Positions 41,451 through 52,877 of a DNA stretch of 64,000 nucleotides are shown one piece after another (position 1 is the first letter of the stretch; each line of letters opens with the position of its first letter). The translations under genes were made by a program, and so were the position numbers. The stretch spans positions 1,116,001 to 1,180,000 of the forward strand of contig JAKUDP010000016.1 of assembly GCA_022570795.1 (NCBI GenBank), in the 5' to 3' direction. This stretch comes from Sphaerulina vaccinii (taxonomy: Eukaryota > Ascomycota > Dothideomycetes > Mycosphaerellales > Mycosphaerellaceae). Below the pieces are notes generated by a model. The model was not told the origin of the DNA. It did not search any database and worked only from the letters and a program-made list of their open reading frames with translations.

Positions 41451-42847
41451 TCAGAAGAATCGTTCCATGTCTTCCAGCTCATCTTGCGTGGGGTACACGA
41501 ACTCCCCACTACCTTCGAGGATGAACTTCGCCATTTTCCGCTCGTAGTCAGTGCCTTCGTCATCCAGATGTCCGAACCAGGCAAAAGGTCTTCCTCGCGA
41601 AGTGCTGAATCGGTCTCGTAAATGTATGTCTTGAGGATGAGTGAGCTTGCCTGCAAAGCTCGCAAAGCATCGAGGCCAATCTCCATCGGTGAGATGCACT
41701 GAGGCGAGTTCCAGGTACGTGAGGGTGTCTGCATGACGCAGCACAAAGTCCACCAACTCTGCGGAGTCTGCAGTAATATTCCGCAAAATGAAGTGCCTCA
41801 ATTGCGGCCAGATGATACCGCCTACATGACCAACAAACCCGGACAGATCTGGTTGCAATTCTGGTTCCTCGGCATCTGGCAGTTCCACCTCGAAGGCTCT
41901 TAGTTGTCTCGCGTGCCCGATCCTCTGCAAGAAGCGTCCGGCGGCAAATGCTTCTATCATCCTGGCGATTTCATGTTCGTTGAGAGTGTCATCGTCAGCG
42001 AGAGGGATAGGCACAATCCACTGGAACTCTTCTACGTTCGTCAGGAATCCGATCGTATGTTCTAACGCTGCCTGACCTGTCAGAATATGATGCGACACTC
42101 CGTCCATCCTTAGAATTGCTGGAGAATACCCGCAATTGGCGGCTGCATGCACGATCTCAATCATCGACTCCAGTCCCTCCTCATACCGTACAACATCGCT
42201 GAATGACGTGAGAAGAGCGTCTGAAAAAGTGGTTCCATCGGAGGCCATATCAAATTCAAAGTGCGTAACTTAGGACATTTTTCGAACACTTTTTGCAAGC
42301 AGTCTCGAACCGTATGATTCCGTAAGAGGCTCTTCCCTTCATGTGCCAGTCGCTTGTAATGCGTGAAGTGAGTCCGAAGTTCTTTCGCAGTAGGGATCCG
42401 TCCTGGCGTCGTGATAAGCTCAAATAGCTGTGCTCTCAGCGCATTTATCGTCGCATCCCGCTCCGCACATGGCCTTTCGCTGCGCCGCGATTCCCGCTCC
42501 AAGCGCCTGATCTCTTGTCGGCACTGGTACGTATGTGGTTTTGGTAAAAGGTTGATCTCTATCAAACGGTCAACTTGCTTCTTCCACTCTTTGTACCGCA
42601 TTGGTCGCAGTCGTGGTCCTTGAAAGCATATGAACTCGATTGATTTTCGAAATGCAGAATGCTCCGCGATTTGACGAGCTGTATTTATGCTCTCATCCGT
42701 CATGACAGTCAAGATCTCAAGGAATAGGTACTCATCCGCCACGTCCCGGAGTGCACTGCAGGTTAATCTCAAGGCCTTGATCTCGCCGAGGCCGCAGAAC
42801 TCGCATACAAACCCAATCAGCTCGACTGGTAGCGCGAGAAATGCCAT
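41451..42847 (-). pseudogene. F-box protein gene with a frame break
   Basis: From ATG 42847 the frame encodes an F-box (LALPVELIGFVCEFCGLGEIKALRLTCSALRD) and a helical/charged region. It runs to CPKLRTLN near 42255 and then ends at 42161. The conserved-looking continuation (SDALLTSFSDVVRYEEGLESM ... leucine-rich strands ... DELEDMERFF) is in another frame that stops at 41451. The two frames overlap between 42248 and 42161. A single-base indel near 42255 (in TTTGAATTTGAT) would join them. A 56-nt intron ending at a good CTTTTTCAG would also join them but needs a poor GTCCTA donor. Combined length would be about 460 residues, normal for F-box/leucine-rich proteins. Broken gene, sequencing error or odd intron remain open. 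Confidence 0.6.
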
Positions 42848-43233
42848 GGTAACGAATAGTCTCTTGATAGTTATGATGATATTGACAAGAAGGAGATGGT
42901 GTTTGAGACGCGTTTGACGCGTTTCGCCAAGGACGATGACTAAGCCAAAGCCTTGTAGGCTTCATTTCCGACAACATTCAGGCAAACTCCTCTATTCCTT
43001 TCCTCATTAACCTGATCATGTCATCAGCCCAGCATAGAATATCATGCATACTCACTTTCGAAACAATGAAAAACAGTCTTACACTTCGGAGCATCATAGA
43101 CTCTCAGCTCGCAATCTCCATGGTAATTGATGTCTTCGCCATCAACAGCGGCATCCATTGTATCACGATACTTTCGAGGTCGTAATTATCTGGCCAGCTT
43201 TTGCATTCGTGCCTACTTCCATTCCTCGGCCGG
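42848..43233. other. Intergenic spacer
   Basis: About 385 bp upstream of the F-box gene. Nothing recognised. Confidence 0.5.
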
Positions 43234-43392
43234 TTAACTGTCCATCCAGGCTAGTCCGAGACAGATTGTGTTGTTGTAGCGGTGTAGCATTACTTGGAAG
43301 TCGAAAGTGCATCCTCCTGATGGTTTGGCGTGAGTAGCAGATGCAGATGCCAATAGGAGTAGAAGGGTGTTTGCTAGAGGTAGCGCTTGCAT
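43234..43392 (-). CDS. Very small secreted protein candidate
   Basis: 52 residues from ATG 43392. A textbook hydrophobic leader (MQALPLANTLLLLLASASAT) is followed by a ~30-residue mature peptide with two cysteines (GGCTFDFQ, NNTICLG). An in-frame ATG at 43473 would add 27 hydrophilic residues in front and spoil the signal peptide, so I prefer the inner start. The peptide could also be the last exon of a longer gene. No family recognised. Confidence 0.4.
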   Translation of the reverse strand: MQALPLANTLLLLLASASATHAKPSGGCTFDFQVMLHRYNNTICLGLAWMDS

Positions 43393-44685
43393 CGTGGAAG
43401 CATGGCTGAATAGTCCTTTTCGACTTATGCTGTCCTTGTATGTGGGCTTTGAATCTGTTCCTCCTACTGCCATTTACTGCGTTATGGCATGATATCGCTG
43501 GTCTGGATGGCTGTTCGGGATGTGGAAAGCTACCATGATCTGCTCAAAGCTAGAGCGAACATCATCGGCTTTTTGAACCTGCAAAGGCGTTGTCGACGAT
43601 ATGTTGGTGAGGCTGTTCCATTTGCTCTATACTCCTGCTCTGATATCTCTCTCCCAACCACGCCACTGGGCGCACATCTGGAGCAAGTATGCCTACAAGA
43701 AGCGTTCCGGAAAGGCTTATTCTTCGCTCTGATAAGAAGGCATTGTCTGGTGGCGCTGCCTCTGTAACCTTCAATGCCGGGGTCCATGATGCGTTTGCAG
43801 AAGCGTTATTGTAGTGCATTCCCTTGTTTTCTTCGAAGTCCACGTTGGCGTGACGGGTATGTAGTCGTCCTTTATCGGGTCAACTGTCGCAAGTAGTTCT
43901 TCTCCATCGTATTGCGACAAGTGTGACTGATGTGGTGTGGTCGAGCTTTGCGAAGAAGACTGTATGCAAGACAGATCGTCCCCCGCCATTCCTTGTCCAT
44001 CCTCGAGAGCTGACCAAAGTGAGTGTATATATAGGATGAGAAGACTTTGGCTCTGCAGGACAGTGAGAGACTGTCTCACAGGTTCCTAGCCAGAACCGCG
44101 TACAGGTATCCCTCGTAGCCAGCCTAACGCAGCAAAACATCAGAAAGCACAAAACATGATCGCAGAACGCAACACAACATAGCATCTCGAAATTGTGCAA
44201 CGCAGAAAAAAGAGTCAAGAAGAGAAACCACGCCAAGCTCGCCCGTCTCATCGTCCATGTCCGGTCATGGGAGCGTTCTAGCAAGTGATGTCTCTGAGAT
44301 GCTTTATACTCTCGATCAGAGCCTGACTTGTATCTTCAGTATCGTAGCTATTGCGTGCGGAAGGGGACGTTCTGCACGTCTCTGTGAATATGCGTGGCGT
44401 TTCGCAGACTACGTTGCTTGGAGCTTCGGCGCCATGGTCACTGCGAGTGAAATGAAGTCGAGTCAGCAATTTGGGCTGTCACTCTAGAACGGAGAAAAAC
44501 CTGTGATAGCGCCAGGGTTGCGATCCAGATGGCTCGGTCAACGAAAGCGGTGCGGAGATCCAATCGGCAAGGTGGCGATATGCAAAGTGACAAGAGACAT
44601 GTCTCGCCTTCACGCCTCACGAGCAATGTCTGCTCTCTAGACACATACGCTCATCTCGATAACACAACTGTCGTAATTGATCATC
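43393..44685. other. Gene-poor stretch with unassigned minus-strand open frames
   Basis: About 1.3 kb. Two overlapping minus-strand open stretches (44079-43771 and 43843-43562) have protein-like composition (for example EELLATVDPIKDDYIPVTP) but no clear start, splice signals or family. They might be exons of a small unrecognised gene upstream of the secreted candidate. The remainder shows nothing. Confidence 0.35.
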
Positions 44686-46384
44686 TCACTTCCCACCCCT
44701 CCTCCCCTTAACAAACCCAACAAGATTCTCAATAACACCTTCCAATGCCTCCTTCTCCTTCAACCCCTCATCTTTCCTCTGTAACCAATACTCCAACACT
44801 TTACTCGCCTCCTCATTCAAATTCTGCAACGTAGCAACATGACTCTGTAATTCCTGATCCTCCATCCCAAGCATAGCTTCATCCGTAGTCCTGCAAAGTA
44901 ACATGGCGCGATTGGAATCAAAGTCCGGAGGTGGTGGAGGACCTTTGGATGCTGTTCCAGCACGTTTCAGACTCTTCTTCGGTGCGCCAGTCTTACTGTC
45001 TATACTCGTGCTGGAGTCGTTGGCGCCGTCAGATTTCAGGCGTCGGAGCTGTGTTGTTGATGCTCGAGGTGATGTTAGGTTGATGTTGGGGAGGACCAGG
45101 CGCTTTTGCTTAGAAGGCGGCAGGATCTCGTCAAGATCGACTGGTACTCCTAGTGAGACGAGGAAGAGGCGTCGGATTTTGCTTCGTGTCCAGTTGGGAG
45201 GTTGCATGGGTGGTGGTTGGACGAGTTGTTCCCATAGTGAACGGGATCGTTCGGAGAGAAAAGGCGAGCTGTTTGACATGTCCAGAGGTTGTGATAGCGA
45301 CACTGGAGGTGGATCTGTTGTGTCCGGAAAGATGAGATCCAGGTAAGGTGTTATCGTGTCATGTAGTTCCTTTTCTGTAAGGTCGGCTTCGAGTGGTGGC
45401 TGATAAGAGAGTCAGCGATGAGAACAGTGTGGAAGGATGATAGATTCGGTGGCTACTTACTAGTCCTGTCAAATGTTCTGGCAAAGAATACGATAGAGGC
45501 TGTTCAGAAACATTTGGAGCAACATCCCCAGGCGTTGTGGGTTCGTTGTCGAAGTCTCCAAAGTCATCGTCCTCAGCGCCTTCAGCAAAGTCGTCAAAGT
45601 CGTCTCCAAAGTCATCATCGTCATTCACTTCGTCGTTATGTTCTTCGTTTTCTTCTGTTTCTGCTGACGGTATATCCTCTTCCTTTTTCGCTTCCCACAT
45701 GCTGCGAAACCAAGCTTGTCTATCTTCTGGATCTTGCTCTACTCCGGAGCTGCAGTATCTTATCAGTGCCAGCCTTACACATCATACCGCAAAACGACTT
45801 ACTGACCATTCTCGCCACTTCTGGCAGCAGGAGAGGCTTTCCGCACCTCATCAGGTGCAGCGTCTGCCAATCTCTGTTCATACGCCGCCGTGCCTTCCAC
45901 TTCGCCATGTGCTGGCTTGTTGTCTACTCGTTCCACCACCAGCTTCGGTATAGGTGTTCCTCCAGGAGTCATGGGTCTGCTGCCAGTCGAGCTGTTACTC
46001 GCAGCACTGTTCCCTCTACTTCTAGTCCCTCCAATTTGTAGAGTTGCGCTTCGTGATCTCGTTCCCTCGGGCACAATCTCAATCTCGTCCGGCACCGCAT
46101 CCTTAGTGCGGAGAGAATACGCTGGAGTGCCGGGAACTTCGCCATGAGCTGCTGTGTCGTCGACTCTTTCTACTCGCGTGATGGGAATTGGTGATGGTGG
46201 TGGTTTGTCTGCACTCGGTGTGCTCGTCTCGCCTTCAGAAGCAGATGAGAAGTGGTCGTCGGAAGAGTCTGTTTCTTCCAATCAGTATGACAGAACTGCA
46301 ATCATTCTAGAGAGATGTACTGGAAACGACATCTTGACCTTGCATGTCGGTCGTGTTGATGCGTGGGATCTGAGGTCCCGACAT
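44686..46384 (-). CDS. Acidic FGDFD-motif protein, clathrin-adaptor accessory-like
   Basis: Four exons: 46384-46339, 46268-45803, 45749-45461 and 45399-44686; introns 70, 53 and 61 nt; 504 residues. Residues ~190-220 carry acidic Phe motifs (DDFGDDFDDF ... DDDFGDFDN) like those by which aftiphilin and yeast Laa2 bind AP-1/gamma-ear adaptors. A conserved-looking block follows (NWTRSKIRRLFLVSLGVPVD, then PPPPPDFDSNRA). The second exon has an internal duplication: RVERVDDTAAHGEVPGTPAY and, 80 residues later, ERVDNKPAHGEVEGTAAY. A role in vesicle trafficking is inferred from the motifs only. The tiny first exon is supported by a good branch point and phase. Confidence 0.65.
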
Positions 46385-47575
46385 GGCTGCTGCTGCTGTG
46401 TTGTTTCTGCTGTAAGATATGTCCAAACTGCGCAGAATCAGCAGAAATGACAGCTTCCAGCCCCTGATATGTTCTTGGCCCTCATTTCACCTCTCACGCG
46501 TCCCTCTTCTTCCACTTTTCCAAGTCAGCATCCCACGACATGATACACGGCTGATATACGGATCACTATATCGCAGACGACTCCGACAAGAAGACTGTTC
46601 TGGATCACGATGGAACCGTACCTCGCATAGTCTCACACTTTAGCCTGAAATGCGAGGAACAACTTGAACACGCCAGGCAACTAGGGGCGTGTTCCACCCA
46701 GGAATTGTAGCGTGCAGGCTGTGCATGACCTGTTCTGCTGGCGAATGAGCTGAAGACTATCAAGGAAGAGAGAGGTGCTGCTTGTACTCTGGGACGAGTT
46801 GTGGCACGTGGAAGGTGGCTTGAAAATGGACTTCGCAACAAATATGGACCAAGCGTACAGACTTCATTATCTCCTCGCACTCGTGGCATCTGCCGCCTTT
46901 CGCTTTCAATCAATACAATCCGCAGACACTTACAAACGCTGCACCTTTCCGAAACCATCGTCACCACCATAGCCGGACTTCCTCTTCTTTCCAAGACAAT
47001 AGCCATGGCAGATCTCGACTACTTCGTCTTCAAGTCTGGCGTCTAAATCCTGCAGATGAAGCGACTCAAGCGCACCACTCTGAACTTCAAACTTCTTGAA
47101 CTTGAGGACCGTACCCAAAGCGTTTCGTACGTGCTCGCCACGGTCCTTCATATTTCTGTGAGTGGTTCTGGAGTCATTCAATGGTACGGAGACAGATGTT
47201 GAGCTTACAGCTGAGCTGCTGTGGTATCTCCAGAACGCTATGACAACGTTCCCTGTCTGGCTGGAGGAAGGAGGAGAGCAACAGGTACCAGCAGCAGAGA
47301 GGCAATTGGTCTGCTCTATGAGATCACGCGAGGAGGCCGCGAGGATGTATCGGGCTGCTACTTGTAAGTGCAATGAGGTCGAATGGGTGTACTGCTAGAC
47401 GCGGAAACTGCAAAGTACGCAACGAAGTCACGGAGTGGGCAACGCAAAAGGCGAGGAGTTCAACTGGCCTGCATGAGAACAGGAGACTGAAAATGGGACG
47501 ATTGAAGCAGTGATCTGAACTTCTGCGATTGACTGTGGAATGCACATCAGTCCCCACAGCACCTCTATGTCCGCC
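46385..47575. other. Gene-poor stretch
   Basis: About 1.2 kb. A minus-strand open frame from ATG 47151 to 46930 (73 codons) and its upstream open extension to 47373 look partly coding but have no family match. Otherwise nothing seen. Confidence 0.4.
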
Positions 47576-49156
47576 TCACCCATCATCTGCATCGTCAGCG
47601 CCAGCTACAGGTAAAGCAGGCATAGCCAAACCAAGTGCATACATATCCGTCTGATCCCATCCTTCTAAGTAATCTGCATGCGCCTGAGGAATTACACCTG
47701 TTCTCCGCCCACCTGCTCGATCCACTCCTTCTGCACCTGCCCCTCCAGTCCTTCTCAAGATCTTCCCTTTCAATCTCCTCGCCGTGATCCTTCTACTAGG
47801 AGTATACCTCACACACTTCTTTACCAAATCTCTCAACTCCTGCGAGTAAATATTCTGCTCTGCTGCCGTGAAAATGGGCCCAGGATCTACGTAACCTTCT
47901 TGCCATAGAGGTCCAGTTAGAGGATAATCCTCATTCTTCATGAGACATTGGACTGTGCGACCGATACCGTAGACGTTCGTCCAGCCTTTGAGTTTATCGA
48001 TGAGCTGTAACTCTTTGCTCGCCTGGTTGATGAAATTTGTCTGTTCTGGAGCCATGTAGCCGTCTGAACCCATGTTGTCTGCGTAGTGGTTTGGATTCAT
48101 TATGTCGTTCTCTTGTGTCAAGATACATGATCCGAAGTCGCCAAGCACAGCTCGAGGATAGGATGGGAAATCGCCAGCAATTGGCACGTCAAGAAAGGTG
48201 TTGCCGAGAGTGATATCCTTGTGCACAATCTGTTGCCATGTCAGTGGAGGTGCTGCCATCTTCCGAATTGTGCCGTTTTCCATGAGCAGGCATGCATCCG
48301 TCCATGCTTCGAAGACAGACCAGATGAAAGGCTCAGGTATACTCCTGACAGGAGGACTCTGATACCAGATCACAACTTCGTCCAGCGGACGATGTGGATA
48401 GTAAGGCATGAGGATTCGGTAGGCCATCCTGCTGTCATCGACTGACGAGGCATGATATCCGACGACTCGGTCGGCTCCTGTTCTAGTCCGCATCTCTCTC
48501 ATAGCGTATACCTCTACTGGCGTCCTGCCAGCTGCGTCTCGAGGGTCGCCATGCCAGCTCTTCACAAAGCCCCATCGATTAGGATCACTGACCCACGCGT
48601 CCTTGACCACGATCCGTCTAGCAATCTGATTCGTGCCATTTCCGGACACCCACAAGTGTGCAGTACCAAATGTGCCCGAGCCACAATGCCTGGCGTGCTG
48701 CCAAGTCAGCCCGTCAACGGTGGGGGTGGTATTTTCGCCAAACAATTCTCGAGCGATTCGTTGATCGCGTTCCGCGGGAGTATCACCGTCACTATCTGCA
48801 TCAGCACTGGCTGCCGGACCAGGAGCTGCAGCGACGATGATTCCCGAGGCTGCTGGCTCAATATCACCAACATCGCTTTCGCCTGAGCTCGCGTCATAGT
48901 CATCAGGAGGCAGAGGAGGGGCAGGTGGGGGAGGAGGAGGAGGAGCGGGGGGCGCAGGTCCTGCCGGCAATGCGACGTTTGCTATTGGCGTGCCAGCAGA
49001 TATAGCAGCCCTTATTCTCCTAGGCTCAGCTCTCTTCTGCGCTGCTGACAGCGCTTGCCAGGCCGCTTCGACATCTGCTTCTCGCGGTCTTGGGGTCAGG
49101 ACCCGGCGTCGATGCTGCTTGAAGATCTGCTTATCTGTCGGGCGTTTCGCAGGCAT
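47576..49156 (-). CDS. Protein kinase-like, lineage-specific, paralogue 2
   Basis: Single exon, 526 residues, unlike its three-exon relative at 38755. After a basic start and a Pro-rich/acidic region (~60-140), the kinase domain has a Gly loop CGSGTFGTAHLW, lysine in RRIVVKDAW, catalytic loop IVHKDITLGN, metal motif LGDFGSC and GYMAPEQ. All key catalytic residues are kept, with the HRD Arg replaced by Lys. The C-terminus DMYALGLAMPALPVAG parallels paralogue 1. No other domain is visible. Such divergent kinases are expanded in some fungi; their substrates are unknown. Confidence 0.85.
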   Translation of the reverse strand: MPAKRPTDKQIFKQHRRRVLTPRPREADVEAAWQALSAAQKRAEPRRIRAAISAGTPIANVALPAGPAPPAPPPPPPPAPPLPPDDYDASSGESDVGDIEPAASGIIVAAAPGPAASADADSDGDTPAERDQRIARELFGENTTPTVDGLTWQHARHCGSGTFGTAHLWVSGNGTNQIARRIVVKDAWVSDPNRWGFVKSWHGDPRDAAGRTPVEVYAMREMRTRTGADRVVGYHASSVDDSRMAYRILMPYYPHRPLDEVVIWYQSPPVRSIPEPFIWSVFEAWTDACLLMENGTIRKMAAPPLTWQQIVHKDITLGNTFLDVPIAGDFPSYPRAVLGDFGSCILTQENDIMNPNHYADNMGSDGYMAPEQTNFINQASKELQLIDKLKGWTNVYGIGRTVQCLMKNEDYPLTGPLWQEGYVDPGPIFTAAEQNIYSQELRDLVKKCVRYTPSRRITARRLKGKILRRTGGAGAEGVDRAGGRRTGVIPQAHADYLEGWDQTDMYALGLAMPALPVAGADDADDG

Positions 49157-49630
49157 ATCGATGTTTCCTAAGCAGATATGAAGAATACCGTGAAAGAGAG
49201 TATGTATGTTTGTCAGTAGATTTTGTAGTGTTAAAAGTATTCTGCAGAAGCATTGTTTCTTTGTTGTTGCTCGACCTCAGCTTTCGATATCTGAAAGGAT
49301 CGCCGGAAATGGAAAGATTTCTTTCATACTCATTTGCTACCTACCTGTTGCAGTCAAAGTCACTGCAGGGTCAGATCAGGTACAGCTAGCTCATCAAAAG
49401 ACCCATCGCAATAGTAGCATTATCAGCCAATTGGAAGTTCCATGTACGGGGCATGGATTCGCAGCGTTTTATACAATTCCAGCCCTCGTGGTATTGAGGG
49501 TACCAAGTCATTGCTGTCGTGAAGTCTTAAGTCATCAAGAATCGTAAGTGTAAAAGCACGACAATCAGCAGCTGCCACATCGAGCAAATGTGACACTGAT
49601 GATGGTCTGCAGCAATGTTGAAGAAGTAGA
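49157..49630. other. Intergenic spacer upstream of kinase 2
   Basis: About 475 bp with no gene seen; holds the kinase promoter and the 3' end of the dsRNA-binding gene. Confidence 0.5.
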
Positions 49631-51329
49631 TCACATGCGACCCAGTGCTTGGATTCTGCCCTTGCGGATGCCATCAAGCACAACGAGAACATTAGCCGCG
49701 CATGCTTGCTGCGCAGCCTTCCGGCCATAGATGTGCTCCGTTGGTCCAACGTGGCCGGCGAGACGTGGATCCCTGCGCGAGTCTTTCTCGTTGAAGTTCG
49801 CATATGAGTTGTAGAAGGCCTCTGTACCTGGAATCGGTATGTGTGTGTAGGATGGCTGAGAGAACCCTAGCTCCAGCGAAAGACGATGGACCTCTGCGCT
49901 CGCTGAACCAGGATTGGCATTGACGTTCACCGATCGCAAGCCTTGACTCAGTCCAGTCTCTGAAGTCTGACTGCTAGACAACATCATTTCCGAGGCGTTC
50001 ACAGATGCTGCTGAGGATTTTCGTCGCTTGCTGTCGGGTGCTGGTGCTGGTGGCATCTTAGTCACAGATCGCAGCCATTGAACGGCTTCCATCGACGCTG
50101 CCTTCTTGGCAATCGCCTTCGTCAAGTAAGGCTTGTGATGGCCCCCAAATGGAGTCAGCGGAGAGCCTTTCACGAACAGCACGCATGTCCAGGGGCCAAG
50201 GTTTGCACCTGGAGTCTGAGTCTGGATGTCGAAGTCCGGTGCAGGGAGCTGATGCTTCTGAGTGTACTCTGCTAGATGTCAGCAGCCACATATGTGTCAG
50301 GGCGTGATGCAGAAAGTTACCATGAACGAGGTTGACCCAGGGCTCATCACCAAGACCAGCCGGCGGTGGCAGGCAGTCGAGTTCTGATGCCTTACGCTTC
50401 TTTAGGTTTGGCATAAGCTCCACAGTCGCAATATGCTTTTTGCATATTTCTTCCTTTGCGTCCTTCTTCGAAGCGTACTGACCTATGCGATCAACGAAGT
50501 CGCCATCCAATCTCAGCTCAACATCGAAGCACCCCTGAGCGACAGTGTAGTACACGAAGTCTCGTGGGATGCCACGTGCATCGCACGCCAACTGAAACTC
50601 AGCGGCAAATTGTCCATTCTTTGAGGTCGTGCGCAGAGGGTTGGTGGTTCGCCTCGGAGGTGGCGGAGTGAACGGATGTTCTTTTTCGAATTGATCCATG
50701 GACATGAGCTCCAGAGGCTGGTCGGTGTTGGAGAAGGCGCCCAAGTCATAGTTTGGGGCCACGTTCTCCATGTCGAATTCTATTTCTGCCGCCATCTCTG
50801 ATGCCAGAGCGTAGGCCACAGGTGTGATAGGACCTTCGTTCTTCCAAAGCTCTAGATTTGCTCTCAGCTTCTGGATAGGCGTAGCCAGAGGACCAGTGTG
50901 GTTGAAGCGACGCGCCTTGGATTGGTTTGCGCCGAGGCTTGGCCGCAGTCGACCAGGGGATGAAATTGACGTTCTGCTGCAGGGGAACCCACCTTGCTTG
51001 ATCTGACTTGGTTGCTGAGCAGGTGGTGCTATGTTCTCATAAGCACTCGCTGCTCGCGAATGAAGGCTTGTGGAGGTGTTCTGGGTCCCGGAAGAAATGA
51101 GGGAAGAAATGGATGGCTGGAATTTGCTGATGTGAGTTGCTGAGGGAACGCGTTCGGTCGTGTCAACAACGCGTCCTCCAATGTCAGCAGCCTCTCTTCG
51201 TCTGCGCAGGGAAGGGGCGGATGATGAGGAGGGTGCTGATACTGGAGGTACCGACGTCGACTGGCCATTGCAATCAGCAAGAACCGAGTCAAAGATCTCC
51301 ATCAAGGTGTCTTTGTGTGAATGGGTCAT
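49631..51329 (-). CDS. Protein with two double-stranded-RNA-binding-like domains
   Basis: Exons 51329-50321 and 50268-49631, 548 residues (52-nt intron with GTAACT donor). The N-terminal ~210 residues are Ser/Pro-rich and likely disordered. Around 280-345 a dsRBD-like unit ends in DRIGQYASKKDAKEEICKKH. A second begins near EYTQKHQLPAPDFD and ends with KPYLTKAIAKKAASMEAVQW, both fitting the alpha-beta3-alpha pattern with a basic second helix. It may act in RNA metabolism or silencing; there is no catalytic domain. The intron 3' end is a TAGCAG tandem acceptor (alternative exon start 50271), which would add one residue. The frame is open upstream of 51329 but lacks a better ATG. Confidence 0.72.
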
Positions 51330-51880
51330 AGTAATAGGTGTGGGTAAGCCACGTAGGAGTTGGTGAATAAAGGGAGTGGTGATTGGGAGAAGTGGTGAGT
51401 AGGAGGAGTACCTATAGCATAAGCGGTGTCGAGTCTTATGCTCGAGGCTCGAGGTGGCATTGAAGTGAGGGCGATTATAAGAGCTGAGCTGAAGTGAGTT
51501 TGGAGAGCTAAATGAAGTGAAGAATGGAGGGCGCAGCTCAATGTGAAGCAGAGGAAGGAACGAAAGAATGCGCACGGAAATGACAGAAGAACGACAAGAG
51601 CATTGTCGGCAGAGCTTCTGATACCGAGTGATATGAAAGGCAGCGAGCTAAGGTGCTCGTATGAGGAGGACGGGCATTGAGGTCTGTATTGTGTGTGCAG
51701 CATATCCCTGTCGGCTATGATTGACTTGATCACAATTTCGATTTCACCTTACTTCACTTCACTTCACCTGTTTTGGCTTTCTGCTGACTGTACAGTGCCT
51801 ATCAACTTGTGAAGGCTTATTCAAGATCCTTCGAAGGGGAAAACATCAACCTTGTCAATCACAACAACCACCACATCAGC
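51330..51880. promoter_or_regulatory. Divergent spacer dsRBD gene / F-box gene
   Basis: About 550 bp, with repeated acttc words near 51755-51770. No gene seen. Confidence 0.5.
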
Positions 51881-52877
51881 ATGTCGGCATCAGCTGCAAG
51901 TCGCGTCTTTCCAATACCCGAGTTCCTAGAGCACATTCTGCTCGAAGTGGACGGAGTCGTCGAACGACGCGGTGAACGGCGAGCTCCCGAGCCTTACAGA
52001 GCTCATCGTCGCATCCCAGGGAGGTAAGCAGTAGTAGGCCAGACGCCACCCTCGTTCCAATGTCTCACAAGGCTCGAGCCTGCTATGGCGACAAGCTCAG
52101 AGACAGATCAATTGAGAGAAATTTGCACTCTTCAGAAACATATGCTTACCTTCGATCTACCTTTCCAGACCCGCGATACAGAATTTCGGTAAGCCCTTAA
52201 CGACACCGAAAAGACCAAGGGCACATATCCTCGGAATCCTCGATGCAAAGTTTCGGAGCGTTGAAAATTGCTTCATGATTCGGAAAAGTGCTGGTACTGT
52301 GGACGCCGCGCTTCAACGGGACTACGACCAAAGCAAGGCTGCCTTCGACGAGCGCCAGCGAACTAGTGCGATAAGAAGAATCATCCAGCCTGTCACTCAG
52401 CTCTTTACGCTTCAACGAGTCGACCGCACATTCCAAGCCGTTATCTGTGGGTCGCAGCGACTTCAGCGTAAGATGTATCAGCCGCTAGGATACGGGGAAC
52501 TCACCAAGCTAGGACAATGGCCAGGCTGGCGATTCGCACCGAACAAGGTTCCAGTCGACGAGATCTTGAGCTTGTTCAGCATGCGCCTTTGTAAGGACTT
52601 GAAAAGTTGCAAAGATCCAGCCCACATTCGAGGATCGAGCTGGCAGAACATCAGTCTCAGCCGTGGTACTGATCGGGATTTTGTGGTGTTCAGACTGTCC
52701 GTTGGCACTACTGGGTCTGGCCGTTATGCGGAGTATCTTCAGACTGACTCGATGACTACAGTGGGCAAGCTTGCGGACTGGACATGGAAGGTTAGGACTC
52801 GCAGCAGCAAAGAGCATCACGAGTGCTACGAGCAATCGCAGATGCTGGAATATCGCGCACTGCGGCGGTTGACATGA
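51881..52877 (+). CDS. F-box-like protein
   Basis: Exons 51881-52023 and 52169-52877, 283 residues. The joint was found from a perfect-phase GTAAGC...CCAG intron of 145 nt that is itself homologous to the JmjC introns, which strengthens the model. The N-terminus FPIPEFLEHILLEVDG looks like the first F-box helix. After an insertion, QPVTQLFTLQRVDRTFQAVICGSQRLQRKMYQPL matches the second half of the fungal F-box as found in many dothideomycete proteins (L-x-x-Q-R-V-x-R-x-F). The C-terminal half has no known domain. The separation of the two F-box halves is unusual, so part of the middle may be mis-modelled. Confidence 0.6.
52024..52168 (+). repeat. Introner-like intron, copy 3 (F-box gene)
   Basis: 145 nt. 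Aligns end to end with the JmjC intron at 11950-12092 (read in each gene's sense). Shared words include GTAAGCA, AGTAGGC, TGTCTCAC, GCTCG, GACAG/AACAG, GAGAA and TTCAGA, then GCTTACC/GCTGACC before the acceptor. Same lengths within 5 nt. Confidence 0.78.

Noticed and set aside
46930..47373. Minus-strand open stretch of 147 codons
   Set aside because: No ATG at its beginning, splice joints tried did not keep the frame, and no family match.
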